Below, piece by piece: positions 50,659-60,934 of a stretch of 64,000 nucleotides of DNA. Source of the stretch: Azophilus sp965221755 (lineage in GTDB: Bacteria > Pseudomonadota > Gammaproteobacteria > Pseudomonadales > Azotimanducaceae). The notes under the pieces were generated by a model that ran no database searches, was not told where the DNA came from, and saw only the letters and a list, made by a program, of their open reading frames with translations. The number at the start of each line of letters is the position of its first letter. Position 1 is the first letter of the stretch. The stretch is from the NCBI GenBank assembly GCA_965221755.1, contig OZ244921.1, positions 3,100,001 through 3,164,000 of the forward strand. Reading direction: 5' to 3'. Both the position numbers and the translations under genes were made by a program.

Positions 50659-52431
50659 ATGGCCGCAATGCGCAAACTGGAGTTCGACGGCCTCATCGTC
50701 GGCGGCGGCGGCGCCGGGCTGCGGGCCGCCCTTGAGCTCGCCCAGTCCGGGCTGCGGACGGCGGTCATCTCCAAGGTGTTCCCCACCCGCTCCCATACGG
50801 TGTCCGCCCAAGGCGGCATCACCTGCGCCATCGCCAGCGAGGATCCGGACGACGACTGGCGGTGGCACATGTACGACACGGTCAAGGGATCGGACTACAT
50901 CGGCGACCAGGACGCCATCGAGTACATGTGCAGCGAAGGCCCCCAGGCGGTCTTCGAACTGGAGCACATGGGCCTGCCGTTTTCGCGCACCGAATCCGGC
51001 CGCATCTACCAGCGGCCGTTCGGGGGCCAGTCGAAGGACTACGGCAAGGGCGGGCAGGCGGCCCGCACCTGTGCCGCCGCCGACCGCACAGGGCATGCGC
51101 TGCTGCACACCCTCTACCAAGCCAACGTCAAAAACGGCGCAACCTTCCTGAACGAATGGTTCGCCGTTGACTTGGTGAAGAACCAGGACGGCGCGGTGGC
51201 CGGGGTCATCGCCATCGAGATCGAGACCGGCGATGTGGTCCACGTGGCCTCCCGGGCGACGGTGCTGGCCACCGGCGGCGCGGGACGGATCTACGCCAGC
51301 ACCACCAACGCGCTGATGAACACCGGCGACGGCGTCGGCATGGCCTTGCGCGCCGGCTTTCCGGTGCAGGACATCGAGATGTGGCAGTTCCATCCCACCG
51401 GCATCGCCGGCGCCGGGGTGCTGGTCACCGAGGGCTGCCGGGGGGAGGGCGGCTACCTGATCAACAAGGACGGCGAGCGCTTCATGGAGCGCTACGCGCC
51501 GACTGCCAAGGATCTGGCGGGCCGCGACGTGGTGGCCCGCTCCATGATCATCGAAATTCTGGAGGGCCGCGGCTGCGGCGAGGCCGCCGACCACGTGCTG
51601 CTTAAGCTCGATCACCTAGGCGAGGCGGTGCTCAACAGCCGTCTGCCGGGCATTCTGGAACTGTCGCACACCTTCGCCCACGTCGATCCGGTGCGCGAGC
51701 CGATTCCCGTCGTGCCGACCTGCCACTACATGATGGGCGGCATTCCCACCCAAGTGCGCGGCCAGGCGCTGACCCAGGACAAAACGGGGCAGGACCGCGC
51801 CATCGAGGGCCTGTACGCCGCCGGCGAGGCGGCCTGCGTTTCCGTACACGGCGCCAATCGGCTGGGCGGCAACTCGCTGCTCGACCTGATCGTGTTTGGA
51901 CGCGCCGCCGGGCTGCAAATCGAGCAGGCCGTGCGCCAAGGCATCAGCCGCCGGGAGGCCAGCGAATCCGACTTGGAGGCGGCCTATGCGCGGCTTGCCC
52001 GCTGGAACGCCTCCGCCGCCGGGGAGAGCGTGGCCGCGCTGAAGCGGGAACTGCAGAGCTGCATGCAGGCGAGTTTCGGGGTGTTCCGCACCGAAGAGCG
52101 CATGCGCGAGGGCATCAAGACGCTGCAGGCGCTGCGTGAGCGCATCAACAACGCGCACCTGCCGGACAAGAGCAACGCCTTCAACACCGCCCGCCTGGAG
52201 GCATTGGAACTCGACAACCTGTTCGAGGTGGCCTACGCCACCGCCATCGCCGCCGAGGCGCGCCGGGAGAGCCGAGGCGCCCATGCCCGCGAGGACCACC
52301 AGCAGCGCGATGACGAAAACTGGTTGTGCCACTCCCTGTATTTCCCGGATGATGAGCGGGTGGCCAAGCGAGCGGTGAACTTCGAGCCCGCCACGGTGCC
52401 GACCTTCGAGCCGATGGAAAGGAAGTACTAG
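50659..52431 (+). CDS. sdhA: Succinate dehydrogenase flavoprotein subunit
   Basis: A 590-residue FAD subunit. It has LIVGGGGAGLRAALELAQ (FAD binding), SHTVSAQGGI (the histidine that carries covalent FAD), and the active-site region HPTGIAGAGVLVTEGCRGEG with the arginine in RSMIIEI, plus GEAACVSVHGANRLGGNS. It oxidises succinate to fumarate. The length is normal. Confidence 0.95.
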   Translation: MAAMRKLEFDGLIVGGGGAGLRAALELAQSGLRTAVISKVFPTRSHTVSAQGGITCAIASEDPDDDWRWHMYDTVKGSDYIGDQDAIEYMCSEGPQAVFELEHMGLPFSRTESGRIYQRPFGGQSKDYGKGGQAARTCAAADRTGHALLHTLYQANVKNGATFLNEWFAVDLVKNQDGAVAGVIAIEIETGDVVHVASRATVLATGGAGRIYASTTNALMNTGDGVGMALRAGFPVQDIEMWQFHPTGIAGAGVLVTEGCRGEGGYLINKDGERFMERYAPTAKDLAGRDVVARSMIIEILEGRGCGEAADHVLLKLDHLGEAVLNSRLPGILELSHTFAHVDPVREPIPVVPTCHYMMGGIPTQVRGQALTQDKTGQDRAIEGLYAAGEAACVSVHGANRLGGNSLLDLIVFGRAAGLQIEQAVRQGISRREASESDLEAAYARLARWNASAAGESVAALKRELQSCMQASFGVFRTEERMREGIKTLQALRERINNAHLPDKSNAFNTARLEALELDNLFEVAYATAIAAEARRESRGAHAREDHQQRDDENWLCHSLYFPDDERVAKRAVNFEPATVPTFEPMERKY

Positions 52432-52513
52432 CCCAAGCGGCACGACAAGCGGAACGAACGGCCCAAGCCGAACGAACAGCGAACACCGAACAGCGAATAC
52501 AAGGAAGCGTCCA

Positions 52514-53218
52514 ATGCAGGTCAGCGTTTATCGGTACAACCCGGATGCGGACGAAAAGCCGCAGATGCGGGACATGAGCATTGAGTTGCCCGAGGGCAAG
52601 GATTTGATGGTCCTCGACCTGCTGGAGCGCTTGAAGGAGCGGGATCCGTCCCTGTCCTACCGTCGCTCCTGCCGCGAGGGCGTATGCGGGTCCGACGGCA
52701 TCAACATGAATGGCCTGAACGGCCTCGCCTGCATCACGCCCGTCTCCCAAGTGGCCAAGCGCGGCAAGCTGGCGCTGCGGCCGCTGCCGGGGCTGCCAGT
52801 GGTCCGCGATCTGGTGGTGGACATGGGCCAGTTCTTCGACCAGTTCGAGAAAGTGCGGCCCTATCTCATCAACGAGGCGCCGCCGCCCGCCCAGGAGCGC
52901 CTGCAATCCCCCGAGCAGCGCGCCGAGCTGGACGGCCTCTACGAGTGCGTTCTGTGCGGCTGCTGCTCAACCGCCTGCCCGTCGTTCTGGTGGAACCCCG
53001 ACAAGTTCGTGGGCCCCGCCGGCCTGCTGCAGGCCTACCGTTTCCTGGCCGACAGCCGCGACACGGCCAGCGCCGAACGCCTGCGCGATTTGGAGGATCC
53101 GTTCAGCGTGTTTCGCTGCCGGGGCATCATGAACTGCGTCAACGTCTGTCCCAAGGGCTTGAATCCCACTCGGGCGATCGGCAAGATTCGCGGCCTGCTC
53201 GTGAAGCAGGGCACTTAA
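52514..53218 (+). CDS. sdhB: Succinate dehydrogenase iron-sulfur subunit
   Basis: A 234-residue subunit with the [2Fe-2S] motif SCREGVCGSDGINMNG, the [4Fe-4S] set CVLCGCCSTACP and the [3Fe-4S] set CRGIMNCVNVCPKGLNP. It passes electrons from SdhA to quinone. It is followed 15 bases later by sucA. Confidence 0.95.
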   Translation: MQVSVYRYNPDADEKPQMRDMSIELPEGKDLMVLDLLERLKERDPSLSYRRSCREGVCGSDGINMNGLNGLACITPVSQVAKRGKLALRPLPGLPVVRDLVVDMGQFFDQFEKVRPYLINEAPPPAQERLQSPEQRAELDGLYECVLCGCCSTACPSFWWNPDKFVGPAGLLQAYRFLADSRDTASAERLRDLEDPFSVFRCRGIMNCVNVCPKGLNPTRAIGKIRGLLVKQGT

Positions 53219-53233
53219 GGCGCGCCTTGGCCG

Positions 53234-56086
53234 ATGGCGGAGTCCTACCTTGATCGCATGCGCGCCAGCTCGCACTTGGCGGGCGTCAACGCGGCCTACA
53301 TGGAAACCATGTACGAGGCTTGGCTGTCCGACCCGGACAGCGTGCCGCCGCAATGGCGCGGCTTCTTCGGGGGCCTGCCGACGACCCAACCGGACGCTGG
53401 CGACGCTGAGGCCGAGATTCCGCACAGCGGGGTGATCGCGCACTTCGAGCGCATTGGCCGCAACCGCCTGAAGGCGCGCCCGGAAAAGCAAAGCGCCGCC
53501 GTCGAAAGCGAACACCTGCGCAAGCAGATGCGCGTTCACGATCTGGTCGCCGCCTACCGGCTGCGCGGCAACAAGAAAGCCAAGCTCGATCCCTTGGACA
53601 TGATGGAGCGCCCGCTCATGCCGGTGCTCGACCTGGCCTACCACGGCCTGTCCGCCGCCGAGTCGGAGGAGATCTTCAACACCGACGTCCTGCGCTATTG
53701 GGACGGGGCCGCCAAGCTGCGGGAGATCGTCGAAACCCTGGAGATGACCTACTGCCGCAGCGTCGGCGTCGAATACATGCACGTCCTGCAGGCCACCGAG
53801 CAGCTCTGGGTGCGGGAGCGCCTGGAGTCGGTGCGCTCCGAAGCGCCGCTGAGCCCGGCGGAGAAACGCTCCATACTGGAGCGGCTGACCGCCGCCGAAG
53901 GCCTTGAGAAGTATCTGCACGGCCGCTATCCCGGCATCAAGCGGTTTGGCCTGGAGGGCGGCGAGTCGCTGATTCCCTGCCTGCACGAACTGCTGCAGCG
54001 GCTGGGCGGGCACGGGGTGCTGGAAAGCGTCATCGGCATGGCCCACCGCGGGCGCCTGAACGTCCTGGTCAACGTTCTCGGCAAGGATCCCTGGGATTTG
54101 TTCGACGAATTTGACGGCAAGGTGTCCGCCGCCTCCGGCTCCGGGGACGTCAAGTACCATCAGGGCTTCTCCACCAACGTCATGACCCCCGGCGGGGAAA
54201 TGCACCTGGCCTTGGCCTTCAACCCCTCCCACTTGGAAATCGTCGGCCCGGTGGTCGAGGGTTCCGTGCGCGCCCGCCAGGACCGGCGGCGCGACTACGC
54301 CGGCGATCTCGTGGCGCCCATCCTGATTCACGGCGACGCCGCCTTCGCCGGCCAAGGGGTGGTCATGGAGACCTTCCAAATGTCCCAGACCCGGGGCTTC
54401 AAGACCGGCGGCACGGTCCACATCATCGTCAACAACCAAATCGGCTTCACCACCAACCGCCGCGATGACGCCCGCTCGGCGGAGTACTGCACCGAGATCG
54501 CCAAGATCGTCAAGGCGCCCATCTTCCACGTCAACGGCGACGACCCCGAGGCGGTGGTGTTCGTCACCAAGCTGGCCGCCGACTACCGCATGCGCTTCCG
54601 CAAGGACGTGGTCATCGACATCGTCTGCTACCGCCGCCGGGGGCACAACGAGGCCGAGGAGCCGATGAAGACCCAGCCGTTGATGTACGCCCGCATCCGC
54701 GCTCTGCCGACCACCCGGGAACGCTACGTCGAAAAGCTGATCGAGGATGACGCGGTCAGCGCCGCCGAGGCCGTCGAAATGGTGGAGCAGTACCGCAGCA
54801 CTCTGGAGAGCGGCGGCCATGTGGCGCTGTCGATCGTGCAGGAGCCGGACCAGAGCCTGTTCGTGGACTGGCGTCCGTTCCTGGGCCACCGCTGGACCGC
54901 AGCCGCTGACACCCGAACGCCCAAGCAGCGGTTCATCGACGTCGCCGAACGCCTGACCGCGCTGCCGGACGGCTTCAAGCTGCAGCGCCAAGTGGCCAAG
55001 ACCATGCGCGAGCGCGACGAGATGACTCGGGGCGAACGGCCCGTGAACTGGGGTTATGCGGAGGTCATGGCCTACGGCACCTTGGTTGACGCCGGCCACG
55101 GCGTGCGCCTCACCGGACAGGACGTGGGGGTTGGCACGTTCTCCCACCGCCATGCCTGCCTGTACAACCAAATCGACGGCAAGCGCTACATTCCGCTCAA
55201 CCACCTCTCGGAGACCGCCAACTTCGACATCTACGACTCGCTGCTTTCGGAAGAGGCGGTGCTGGCCTTCGAGTACGGCTACGCCACCACCACGCCCAAT
55301 GAGCTGGTCGTCTGGGAGGCGCAGTTCGGCGACTTCGCCAACGGCGCGCAGGTGGTGATCGACCAGTTCATCTCATCCGGCGAAAGCAAGTGGGGCCGCC
55401 TGTGCGGGCTGACCATGCTGCTGCCCCACGGCTATGAAGGGGCGGGGCCTGAGCACTCATCAGCGCGCTTGGAGCGCTACCTGCAGCTTTGCGCGGAACA
55501 CAACATGCAGGTTTGCCTGCCCACCACGCCCGCCCAGGTCTTCCACATGCTGCGCCGCCAAGCCATCCGGCCCCTGCGCAAGCCCTTGGTGGCATTGACG
55601 CCAAAGAGCCTGTTGCGGCACAAGCAGGCGGTCTCGTCGCTGGAGGAGCTGCATGACGGCCAGTTCCGCACGGTGCTGCCGGAAGTCGATGATCTCGATC
55701 CAGCCAAGGTGACGCGGCTGGTGCTGTGCAGCGGCAAGGTGTTCTACGAGTTGCTGGAGGCCCGTCGCGGCGTCGCGGCCGACCACATCGCCATCGCGCG
55801 CATCGAGCAGCTCTACCCCTATCCCGAGGATGACCTTGGGGAAGTGGTGGCGCCCTACCGGAACCTGAGGGATGTCATTTGGTGTCAGGAGGAGCCGATG
55901 AACCAAGGGGCTTGGTACGCCAGCCAGCACCACACCCTGCGGGTGATGCAGCGGCAAGATCCGTCGCTGAACCTTCAGTTCGCGGGCCGGGAGCCCTCGG
56001 CGGCCCCAGCGGCCGGTTACCTCAAACTGCACAACGAGCGCCAGCAGCGGCTCATTCACCAAGCGCTGTTTGAAACCAACGAGTAG
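53234..56086 (+). CDS. sucA: 2-oxoglutarate dehydrogenase E1 component
   Basis: A 950-residue thiamine-diphosphate E1 enzyme. The N-terminal SYLDRMRASSHLAGVNAAYM is typical of OGDH E1. HRGRLNVLVNVLGK, HQGFSTNVMTPGGEMHLALAF and the ThDP-binding GDAAFAGQGVVMETFQMS are all visible. It decarboxylates 2-oxoglutarate and transfers the succinyl group to the E2 lipoyl arm. It ends a few bases before sucB. Confidence 0.95.
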   Translation: MAESYLDRMRASSHLAGVNAAYMETMYEAWLSDPDSVPPQWRGFFGGLPTTQPDAGDAEAEIPHSGVIAHFERIGRNRLKARPEKQSAAVESEHLRKQMRVHDLVAAYRLRGNKKAKLDPLDMMERPLMPVLDLAYHGLSAAESEEIFNTDVLRYWDGAAKLREIVETLEMTYCRSVGVEYMHVLQATEQLWVRERLESVRSEAPLSPAEKRSILERLTAAEGLEKYLHGRYPGIKRFGLEGGESLIPCLHELLQRLGGHGVLESVIGMAHRGRLNVLVNVLGKDPWDLFDEFDGKVSAASGSGDVKYHQGFSTNVMTPGGEMHLALAFNPSHLEIVGPVVEGSVRARQDRRRDYAGDLVAPILIHGDAAFAGQGVVMETFQMSQTRGFKTGGTVHIIVNNQIGFTTNRRDDARSAEYCTEIAKIVKAPIFHVNGDDPEAVVFVTKLAADYRMRFRKDVVIDIVCYRRRGHNEAEEPMKTQPLMYARIRALPTTRERYVEKLIEDDAVSAAEAVEMVEQYRSTLESGGHVALSIVQEPDQSLFVDWRPFLGHRWTAAADTRTPKQRFIDVAERLTALPDGFKLQRQVAKTMRERDEMTRGERPVNWGYAEVMAYGTLVDAGHGVRLTGQDVGVGTFSHRHACLYNQIDGKRYIPLNHLSETANFDIYDSLLSEEAVLAFEYGYATTTPNELVVWEAQFGDFANGAQVVIDQFISSGESKWGRLCGLTMLLPHGYEGAGPEHSSARLERYLQLCAEHNMQVCLPTTPAQVFHMLRRQAIRPLRKPLVALTPKSLLRHKQAVSSLEELHDGQFRTVLPEVDDLDPAKVTRLVLCSGKVFYELLEARRGVAADHIAIARIEQLYPYPEDDLGEVVAPYRNLRDVIWCQEEPMNQGAWYASQHHTLRVMQRQDPSLNLQFAGREPSAAPAAGYLKLHNERQQRLIHQALFETNE

Positions 56087-56092
56087 CGAATC

Positions 56093-57298
56093 ATGGACAT
56101 AAAAGCCCCAACGTTCCCGGAATCCATCACCGAGGGCACCATCGCCGTCTGGCACAAGGGCGCCGGCGAGCCCATCAAGCGCGACGATTTGCTGGTGGAC
56201 ATCGAAACCGACAAGGTGGTGCTCGAAGTGGTGGCGCCGGCGGACGGTCAGCTGGTGCGCGTCCTCAAGCAGGAGGGGGACGTGGTGGAGAGCGAGGAGC
56301 GGCTCGCCATGTTTGAAATCGGCGACGTGCCGGCATCCCGTCCCCCTGCCGAGTTGGAACCGCCGGCACCTGCCGCCGCCAGCGCCAGCCCGGCGGCGCG
56401 CAAGCTTGCCGAGGAGAAGGGCTTGGACGTCGCCAAGGTCCAGGGCACCGGCAAGGATGGGCGCATCACCAAGGAGGATGTGGCCCAGTACGTCATTGAG
56501 GAGCGTCCCACGCCGCCGCCCGCAACGGCCGCCAAGCAAGTCGAGGACTCCGGCGACGGGGATGGCTCGGCGTTTCCGGACCAAGCGGTGGGCGAACGGG
56601 TGGAGCGCCGGGTTCCCATGACGCGGCTGCGCGCCAGCATCGCCCGGCGCTTGGTGGAGGCGCAGCACAACGCCGCCATGCTGACCACCTTCAACGAGGT
56701 GGACATGTCCCCGGTCATGGCCCTGCGCAGCAAGTACCAGGAGGAGTTTCAGGCGCGCCACAACGGCACTCGCCTGGGCTTCATGTCGTTCTTCGTGCGC
56801 GCCTGCGTCGAGGCCCTCAAGCGCTTTCCGGCGGTCAACGCATCGATCGACGGCGACGACATCATCTACCACGGCTACTACGACATTGGCGTTGCGGTCA
56901 GCACCGACCGCGGCTTGGTGGTTCCCGTGGTGCGCGACGCCGATGCCCTGAGCCTCGCGCAGATCGAGGATCAGATCAACGGCTACGGCGAGCGGGCGCG
57001 CCGCGGCAAGCTGGCCATTGAGGAGATTTCCGGGGGCACCTTCACCGTTTCCAACGGCGGGGTCTTTGGTTCGCTGCTCTCGACGCCGATCCTCAACCCG
57101 CCGCAGACCGGCATTTTGGGCATGCACAAGATTCAGGAGCGGCCCATGGTCGTAGGCGGCGAGGTGCGGGTCCGGCCCATGATGTACTTGGCGCTGTCCT
57201 ACGACCACCGCCTGATCGACGGCCGCGAGGCGGTCAGCTTCCTGGTGGCGGTGAAGCAGTTGCTCGAAGATCCGGCGCGCATACTTCTGGAGCTGTGA
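56093..57298 (+). CDS. sucB: 2-oxoglutarate dehydrogenase E2 (dihydrolipoamide succinyltransferase)
   Basis: A 401-residue E2 with one lipoyl domain (VDIETDKVVLEV, lipoyl lysine K41), a peripheral-subunit binding domain (ASPAARKLAEEKGLD..GTGKDGRITKEDV, about 102-137), and the acyltransferase core ending in SYDHRLIDGREAV, the catalytic His-Asp motif. It transfers the succinyl group to CoA. The stop overlaps the GTG that precedes lpd. Confidence 0.95.
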   Translation: MDIKAPTFPESITEGTIAVWHKGAGEPIKRDDLLVDIETDKVVLEVVAPADGQLVRVLKQEGDVVESEERLAMFEIGDVPASRPPAELEPPAPAAASASPAARKLAEEKGLDVAKVQGTGKDGRITKEDVAQYVIEERPTPPPATAAKQVEDSGDGDGSAFPDQAVGERVERRVPMTRLRASIARRLVEAQHNAAMLTTFNEVDMSPVMALRSKYQEEFQARHNGTRLGFMSFFVRACVEALKRFPAVNASIDGDDIIYHGYYDIGVAVSTDRGLVVPVVRDADALSLAQIEDQINGYGERARRGKLAIEEISGGTFTVSNGGVFGSLLSTPILNPPQTGILGMHKIQERPMVVGGEVRVRPMMYLALSYDHRLIDGREAVSFLVAVKQLLEDPARILLEL

Positions 57299-57300
57299 GC

Positions 57301-58740
57301 ATGAGCGATCAGTACGACGTCATCGTCATCGGCGCCGGGCCGGCCGGCTACGCCGCAGCCATCCGCTGCGCCCAACTCGGCTTCGCCACCGCCTGCATCG
57401 ACAGGTCCTTGGACAACGATGGCGCCCCGGTGCTCGGCGGCACCTGCCTGAATTGGGGCTGCATCCCCTCCAAGGCCCTGCTCGACGCCTCGCACAAGTA
57501 CATGGAGGCCCAAGGGCGGCTCGGCGACATCGGCATCGGGCTGGACGGCGTCTCCATCGACGTGCCGAAGATGATCGCCCGCAAGAACGCGGTGGTGAAG
57601 GGCTTGACCGGTGGCATCGCCGCCTTGTTCAAGGGCAACGGGGTGTCCAGCCTGGCCGGCACGGGTCAACTGCTCGCCGGGCCGCAGGTCGCCTATCAGG
57701 ACCATCAGGGGACGACCTCAACGCTGGCGGCGAAGCACGTCATTCTGGCTGCCGGCTCGGTGCCGACGTCGATGCCGGCAGCGCCGCTGACCGGGGATCT
57801 GATCGTTGATTCCGAGGGCGCCCTGGCGTTCCAAGCGGTGCCGGCGCGCTTGGGCGTCATTGGCGCCGGCGTGATCGGCTTGGAGCTCGGCAGCGTTTGG
57901 CGGCGCTTGGGTTCCGAAGTGGTCATTCTGGAAGCGCTCGACGACTTCCTGCCCATGGCCGACCGGCGCATCGCCCGCGACGCCTTGAAGACGCTCAGGG
58001 GCCAGGGCTTGGACATCCGCTTGGGCGCCATGGTCACGGCCGCGGAAGCCGCCGACGGCGGGGTTCAGGTGCGCTTCAAGGACGCTGCCGGCGAACAGGC
58101 GCTGACCTTCGACAAGCTCATCGTGGCGGTGGGCCGGCGTCCCTGCACGGACGGCCTGCTGGCCGGCGACGCCGGCGTCGGGGTTGATGGGCGCGGCTTC
58201 ATTGAAGTGGACGAGCACTGCGCCACGCAGGCGCCGGGGGTTCATGCGGTCGGCGATTGCGTGCGCGGCCCGATGCTGGCCCACAAGGGCGCGGAGGAGG
58301 GCGTGATGGTGGCGGAGCGCTTGGCCGGCTTCAAGCCGGCGGTGAATTACGGCGCCGTGCCCAACGTCATCTACACCCATCCCGAGATCGCCTGGGTCGG
58401 CAAAACGGAGGAGGAGTTGGCCGATGAGGGCGTCGCCGTCAAGACCGGCAGCTTCCCGTTCGCGGCCAGCGGCCGGGCTTTGGCGGCCAACGATGCGTCG
58501 GGACTGGTCAAGGTGGTGGCGGACGCCGAGTCCGATCGCCTGCTGGGCATTCACGTGCTCGGCCCCCAAGCCTCGGAGATCATCGCCCAAGGCGTCATCG
58601 CCATGGAGTTCGACGCCAGCGCCGAGGACCTGGGGCTGACGATGTTCGCCCACCCCACGCTGTCCGAGGCGCTGCACGAGGCGGCGCTCGGCGTCGCCGG
58701 CCGAGCGATTCACATGGTCAACAGAAAGCGAAAATCATGA
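57301..58740 (+). CDS. lpd: Dihydrolipoyl dehydrogenase
   Basis: A 479-residue E3 flavoprotein. It has VIGAGPAGYAAAIR, the redox disulfide GGTCLNWGCIPSK (C49, C54), an NAD-binding GAGVIGLELGSVW, and the C-terminal HPTLSEALHEAAL (His-Glu pair). It reoxidises the lipoyl arm of E2. ATG 57301 has GGAG eight bases upstream; GTG 57295 would overlap the sucB stop and is less well placed. Confidence 0.95.
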   Translation: MSDQYDVIVIGAGPAGYAAAIRCAQLGFATACIDRSLDNDGAPVLGGTCLNWGCIPSKALLDASHKYMEAQGRLGDIGIGLDGVSIDVPKMIARKNAVVKGLTGGIAALFKGNGVSSLAGTGQLLAGPQVAYQDHQGTTSTLAAKHVILAAGSVPTSMPAAPLTGDLIVDSEGALAFQAVPARLGVIGAGVIGLELGSVWRRLGSEVVILEALDDFLPMADRRIARDALKTLRGQGLDIRLGAMVTAAEAADGGVQVRFKDAAGEQALTFDKLIVAVGRRPCTDGLLAGDAGVGVDGRGFIEVDEHCATQAPGVHAVGDCVRGPMLAHKGAEEGVMVAERLAGFKPAVNYGAVPNVIYTHPEIAWVGKTEEELADEGVAVKTGSFPFAASGRALAANDASGLVKVVADAESDRLLGIHVLGPQASEIIAQGVIAMEFDASAEDLGLTMFAHPTLSEALHEAALGVAGRAIHMVNRKRKS

Positions 58741-59912
58741 ATTTGCACGAATACCAAGCCAAGGCGCTGTTCGCCGACTACGGCCTGCCCGTCTCCGCAG
58801 GGGTGGCGGCGGATTCCGCCCAGGACGCCCGCGCTGCGGCTTTGCAGCTCGGCGGCTCCCGTTGGGTGGTCAAGGCCCAGGTCCACGCCGGCGGCAGGGG
58901 CAAGGCCGGGGGCGTTGCGGTGGTTGACTCTGCGGACGAGGTCGAGGCCTTCGCCGGGCGCTGGCTGGGCCGCAACCTGGTCACTGCCCAAACCGATGCG
59001 GCCGGCCAGCCGGTCAGCAGGATTTACGTTGAGCAATGCACCGACATCGAGCGCGAGCTTTATCTGGGCGCGGTCATTGACCGCAGCGCCCGACGGGTGG
59101 TGTTCATGGCCTCCACCGAGGGCGGCGTGGACATCGAAAAGGTGGCCGAGGAGTCGCCGGGGAAAATCCTGCGCGCCGCAGTCGATCCCTACGTCGGGGC
59201 GCAGCCTTACCAAGGCCGGGAACTGGCCTTCCAACTGGGCCTTGAAGGCCGGCAAGTAAAGCAGTTCACGGCTCTGTTCATGGGGCTGGCGAGGCTTTTC
59301 CATGAACTCGACTGCTCGCTGGTGGAAATCAACCCCCTAGTGGTCACCGCCGCCGGCGACGTGCATTGCCTGGACGCCAAGGTCAACATCGACGGCAACG
59401 CCCTGCATCGGCAGAAGGCCGTCGCCGAACTGCGCGACCCCGCCCAGGAAGACCCCCGCGAGGCTGAAGCGTCGGCCTACGGCCTCAACTACGTGGCCTT
59501 GGACGGCAACATCGGCTGCATGGTCAATGGCGCCGGCCTCGCCATGGGCACCATGGACTTGGTGAAGCTTCACGGCGGCAGTCCGGCCAACTTTCTCGAC
59601 GTTGGCGGCGCCGCCAACACCGAAGCCGTCTCGGAGGCATTCAAGATCATTCTGTCCGACGCGCAGGTTCGCGCCGTGCTGATCAACATCTTCGGCGGCA
59701 TCGTCAGTTGCGCGGTGATTGCCGAGGGCATCATCAGCGCCGTCAAGCAAGTGGGCGTCAAGGTGCCGGTGGTGGTTCGCTTCGAGGGCAACAACGCAGG
59801 CACGGGGCGGGAAATCCTGGCCGCCAGCGGGCTGCGCATCGTTGCCGCCGAATCACTCTCGGACGCCGCCGGAAAAGCAGTGGCCATTGCGGCGGACGGA
59901 GACGAATCATGA
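58737..59912 (+). CDS. sucC: Succinyl-CoA ligase subunit beta
   Basis: A 391-residue ATP-grasp subunit starting MNLHEYQAKALFADYGLPVS, with VVKAQVHAGGRGKAGG and the C-terminal NIFGGIVSCAVIAEGII. With SucD it makes ATP or GTP from succinyl-CoA. ATG 58737 overlaps the lpd stop (ATGA), and its stop overlaps sucD's start. Confidence 0.95.
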   Translation: MNLHEYQAKALFADYGLPVSAGVAADSAQDARAAALQLGGSRWVVKAQVHAGGRGKAGGVAVVDSADEVEAFAGRWLGRNLVTAQTDAAGQPVSRIYVEQCTDIERELYLGAVIDRSARRVVFMASTEGGVDIEKVAEESPGKILRAAVDPYVGAQPYQGRELAFQLGLEGRQVKQFTALFMGLARLFHELDCSLVEINPLVVTAAGDVHCLDAKVNIDGNALHRQKAVAELRDPAQEDPREAEASAYGLNYVALDGNIGCMVNGAGLAMGTMDLVKLHGGSPANFLDVGGAANTEAVSEAFKIILSDAQVRAVLINIFGGIVSCAVIAEGIISAVKQVGVKVPVVVRFEGNNAGTGREILAASGLRIVAAESLSDAAGKAVAIAADGDES

Positions 59913-60784
59913 GCATTTTGGCCAACAAGGACACCCGCCTGCTCTGCCAAGGCTTCACTGGCGCCCAAGGGACGCTGCACAGCCGGCAGGCGCTTGAGTA
60001 CGGCACCAACTTGGTGGGCGGGGTGACGCCGGGCAAGGGCGGCTCAACCCATCTTGGCCTCCCGGTCTTCAACACCATGGCTGAAGCGGTCGCCGCCACC
60101 GCCGCTGACGCCTCGGTCATCTACGTGCCGGCGCCCGCCTGCAAGGACTCGATTCTCGAGGCGCTTGATGCGGGCATCCAATTGATCGTCTGCATCACGG
60201 AGGGCGTGCCGACCTTGGACATGCTGGCCGTCAAGGCCAAGCTCGACACCACCGGCGCGCGGCTGATCGGTCCCAACTGCCCCGGGGTCATCACGCCGGG
60301 GGAGTGCAAGATCGGCATCATGCCCGGCGACATCCACATGCCGGGTCGGGTGGGCATCGTTTCCCGCTCCGGCACGCTCACCTACGAGGCGGTCAAGCAG
60401 ACCACGGACAAGGGCTTTGGCCAAAGCACCTGTGTGGGCATCGGCGGCGACCCCATCCCCGGCAGCCACTTCATGCACATTCTGGCGATGTTCCAAGACG
60501 ACCCCGACACCGAGGCGATCGTCATGGTCGGCGAGATCGGCGGCACCGCCGAGGAGGAGGCGGCCGGCTTCATCAAGGCCAACGTCACCAAGCCCGTGGT
60601 GGCCTACATCGCCGGCGTCACCGCGCCCAAAGGCAAGCGCATGGGCCACGCCGGCGCCATCATCGCCGGCGGCCGCGGCACGGCGGCGGAGAAGTTCGCC
60701 GCCTTGGAGGCCGCCGACGTGACGACCGTGCGCAGCCTTGCGGACATTGGCGACGCCCTGGGCGACGCGACGGGCTGGCATTAG
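59909..60784 (+). CDS. sucD: Succinyl-CoA ligase subunit alpha
   Basis: A 291-residue subunit with the CoA-binding Rossmann part (GFTGAQGTLHSRQALEYGTN), GPNCPGVITPGE and the phosphorylated histidine in KRMGHAGAIIAGG. ATG 59909 overlaps the sucC stop. The hairpin repeat that follows may be the operon end. Confidence 0.95.
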   Translation: MSILANKDTRLLCQGFTGAQGTLHSRQALEYGTNLVGGVTPGKGGSTHLGLPVFNTMAEAVAATAADASVIYVPAPACKDSILEALDAGIQLIVCITEGVPTLDMLAVKAKLDTTGARLIGPNCPGVITPGECKIGIMPGDIHMPGRVGIVSRSGTLTYEAVKQTTDKGFGQSTCVGIGGDPIPGSHFMHILAMFQDDPDTEAIVMVGEIGGTAEEEAAGFIKANVTKPVVAYIAGVTAPKGKRMGHAGAIIAGGRGTAAEKFAALEAADVTTVRSLADIGDALGDATGWH

Positions 60785-60839
60785 CCCAACCCTCGGCCAA
60801 ATGGGAGTGGTGGTTCACTCGTGCGCCGCCTGGCTGCGC

Positions 60840-60934
60840 CTGTGCGGGCTCAGAAGCATGTCGGAATCTGGCCCACGCAACAGCGGCGGAGTTTCGCGTC
60901 AGCGAAACTCCATCCGCGACCCTCAGGTCGCGCC
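60840..60934 (+). repeat. Dispersed hairpin repeat copy
   Basis: GTGCGGGCTCAGAAGCAT..CGGAATCTGGCCCACGCAAC, then the stem GGAGTTTCGC gtca GCGAAACTCC and the hairpin GCGACC ctca GGTCGC. It sits directly after sucD, where it may help end transcription. Nothing else is seen in 60935-61248. Confidence 0.85.

Noticed and set aside
52967..55204. Long antisense open frame (745 codons) opposite sucA
   Set aside because: Low-complexity G/A/V/H-rich translation with no family pattern. It is the mirror of a GC-rich gene; sucA is unambiguous.
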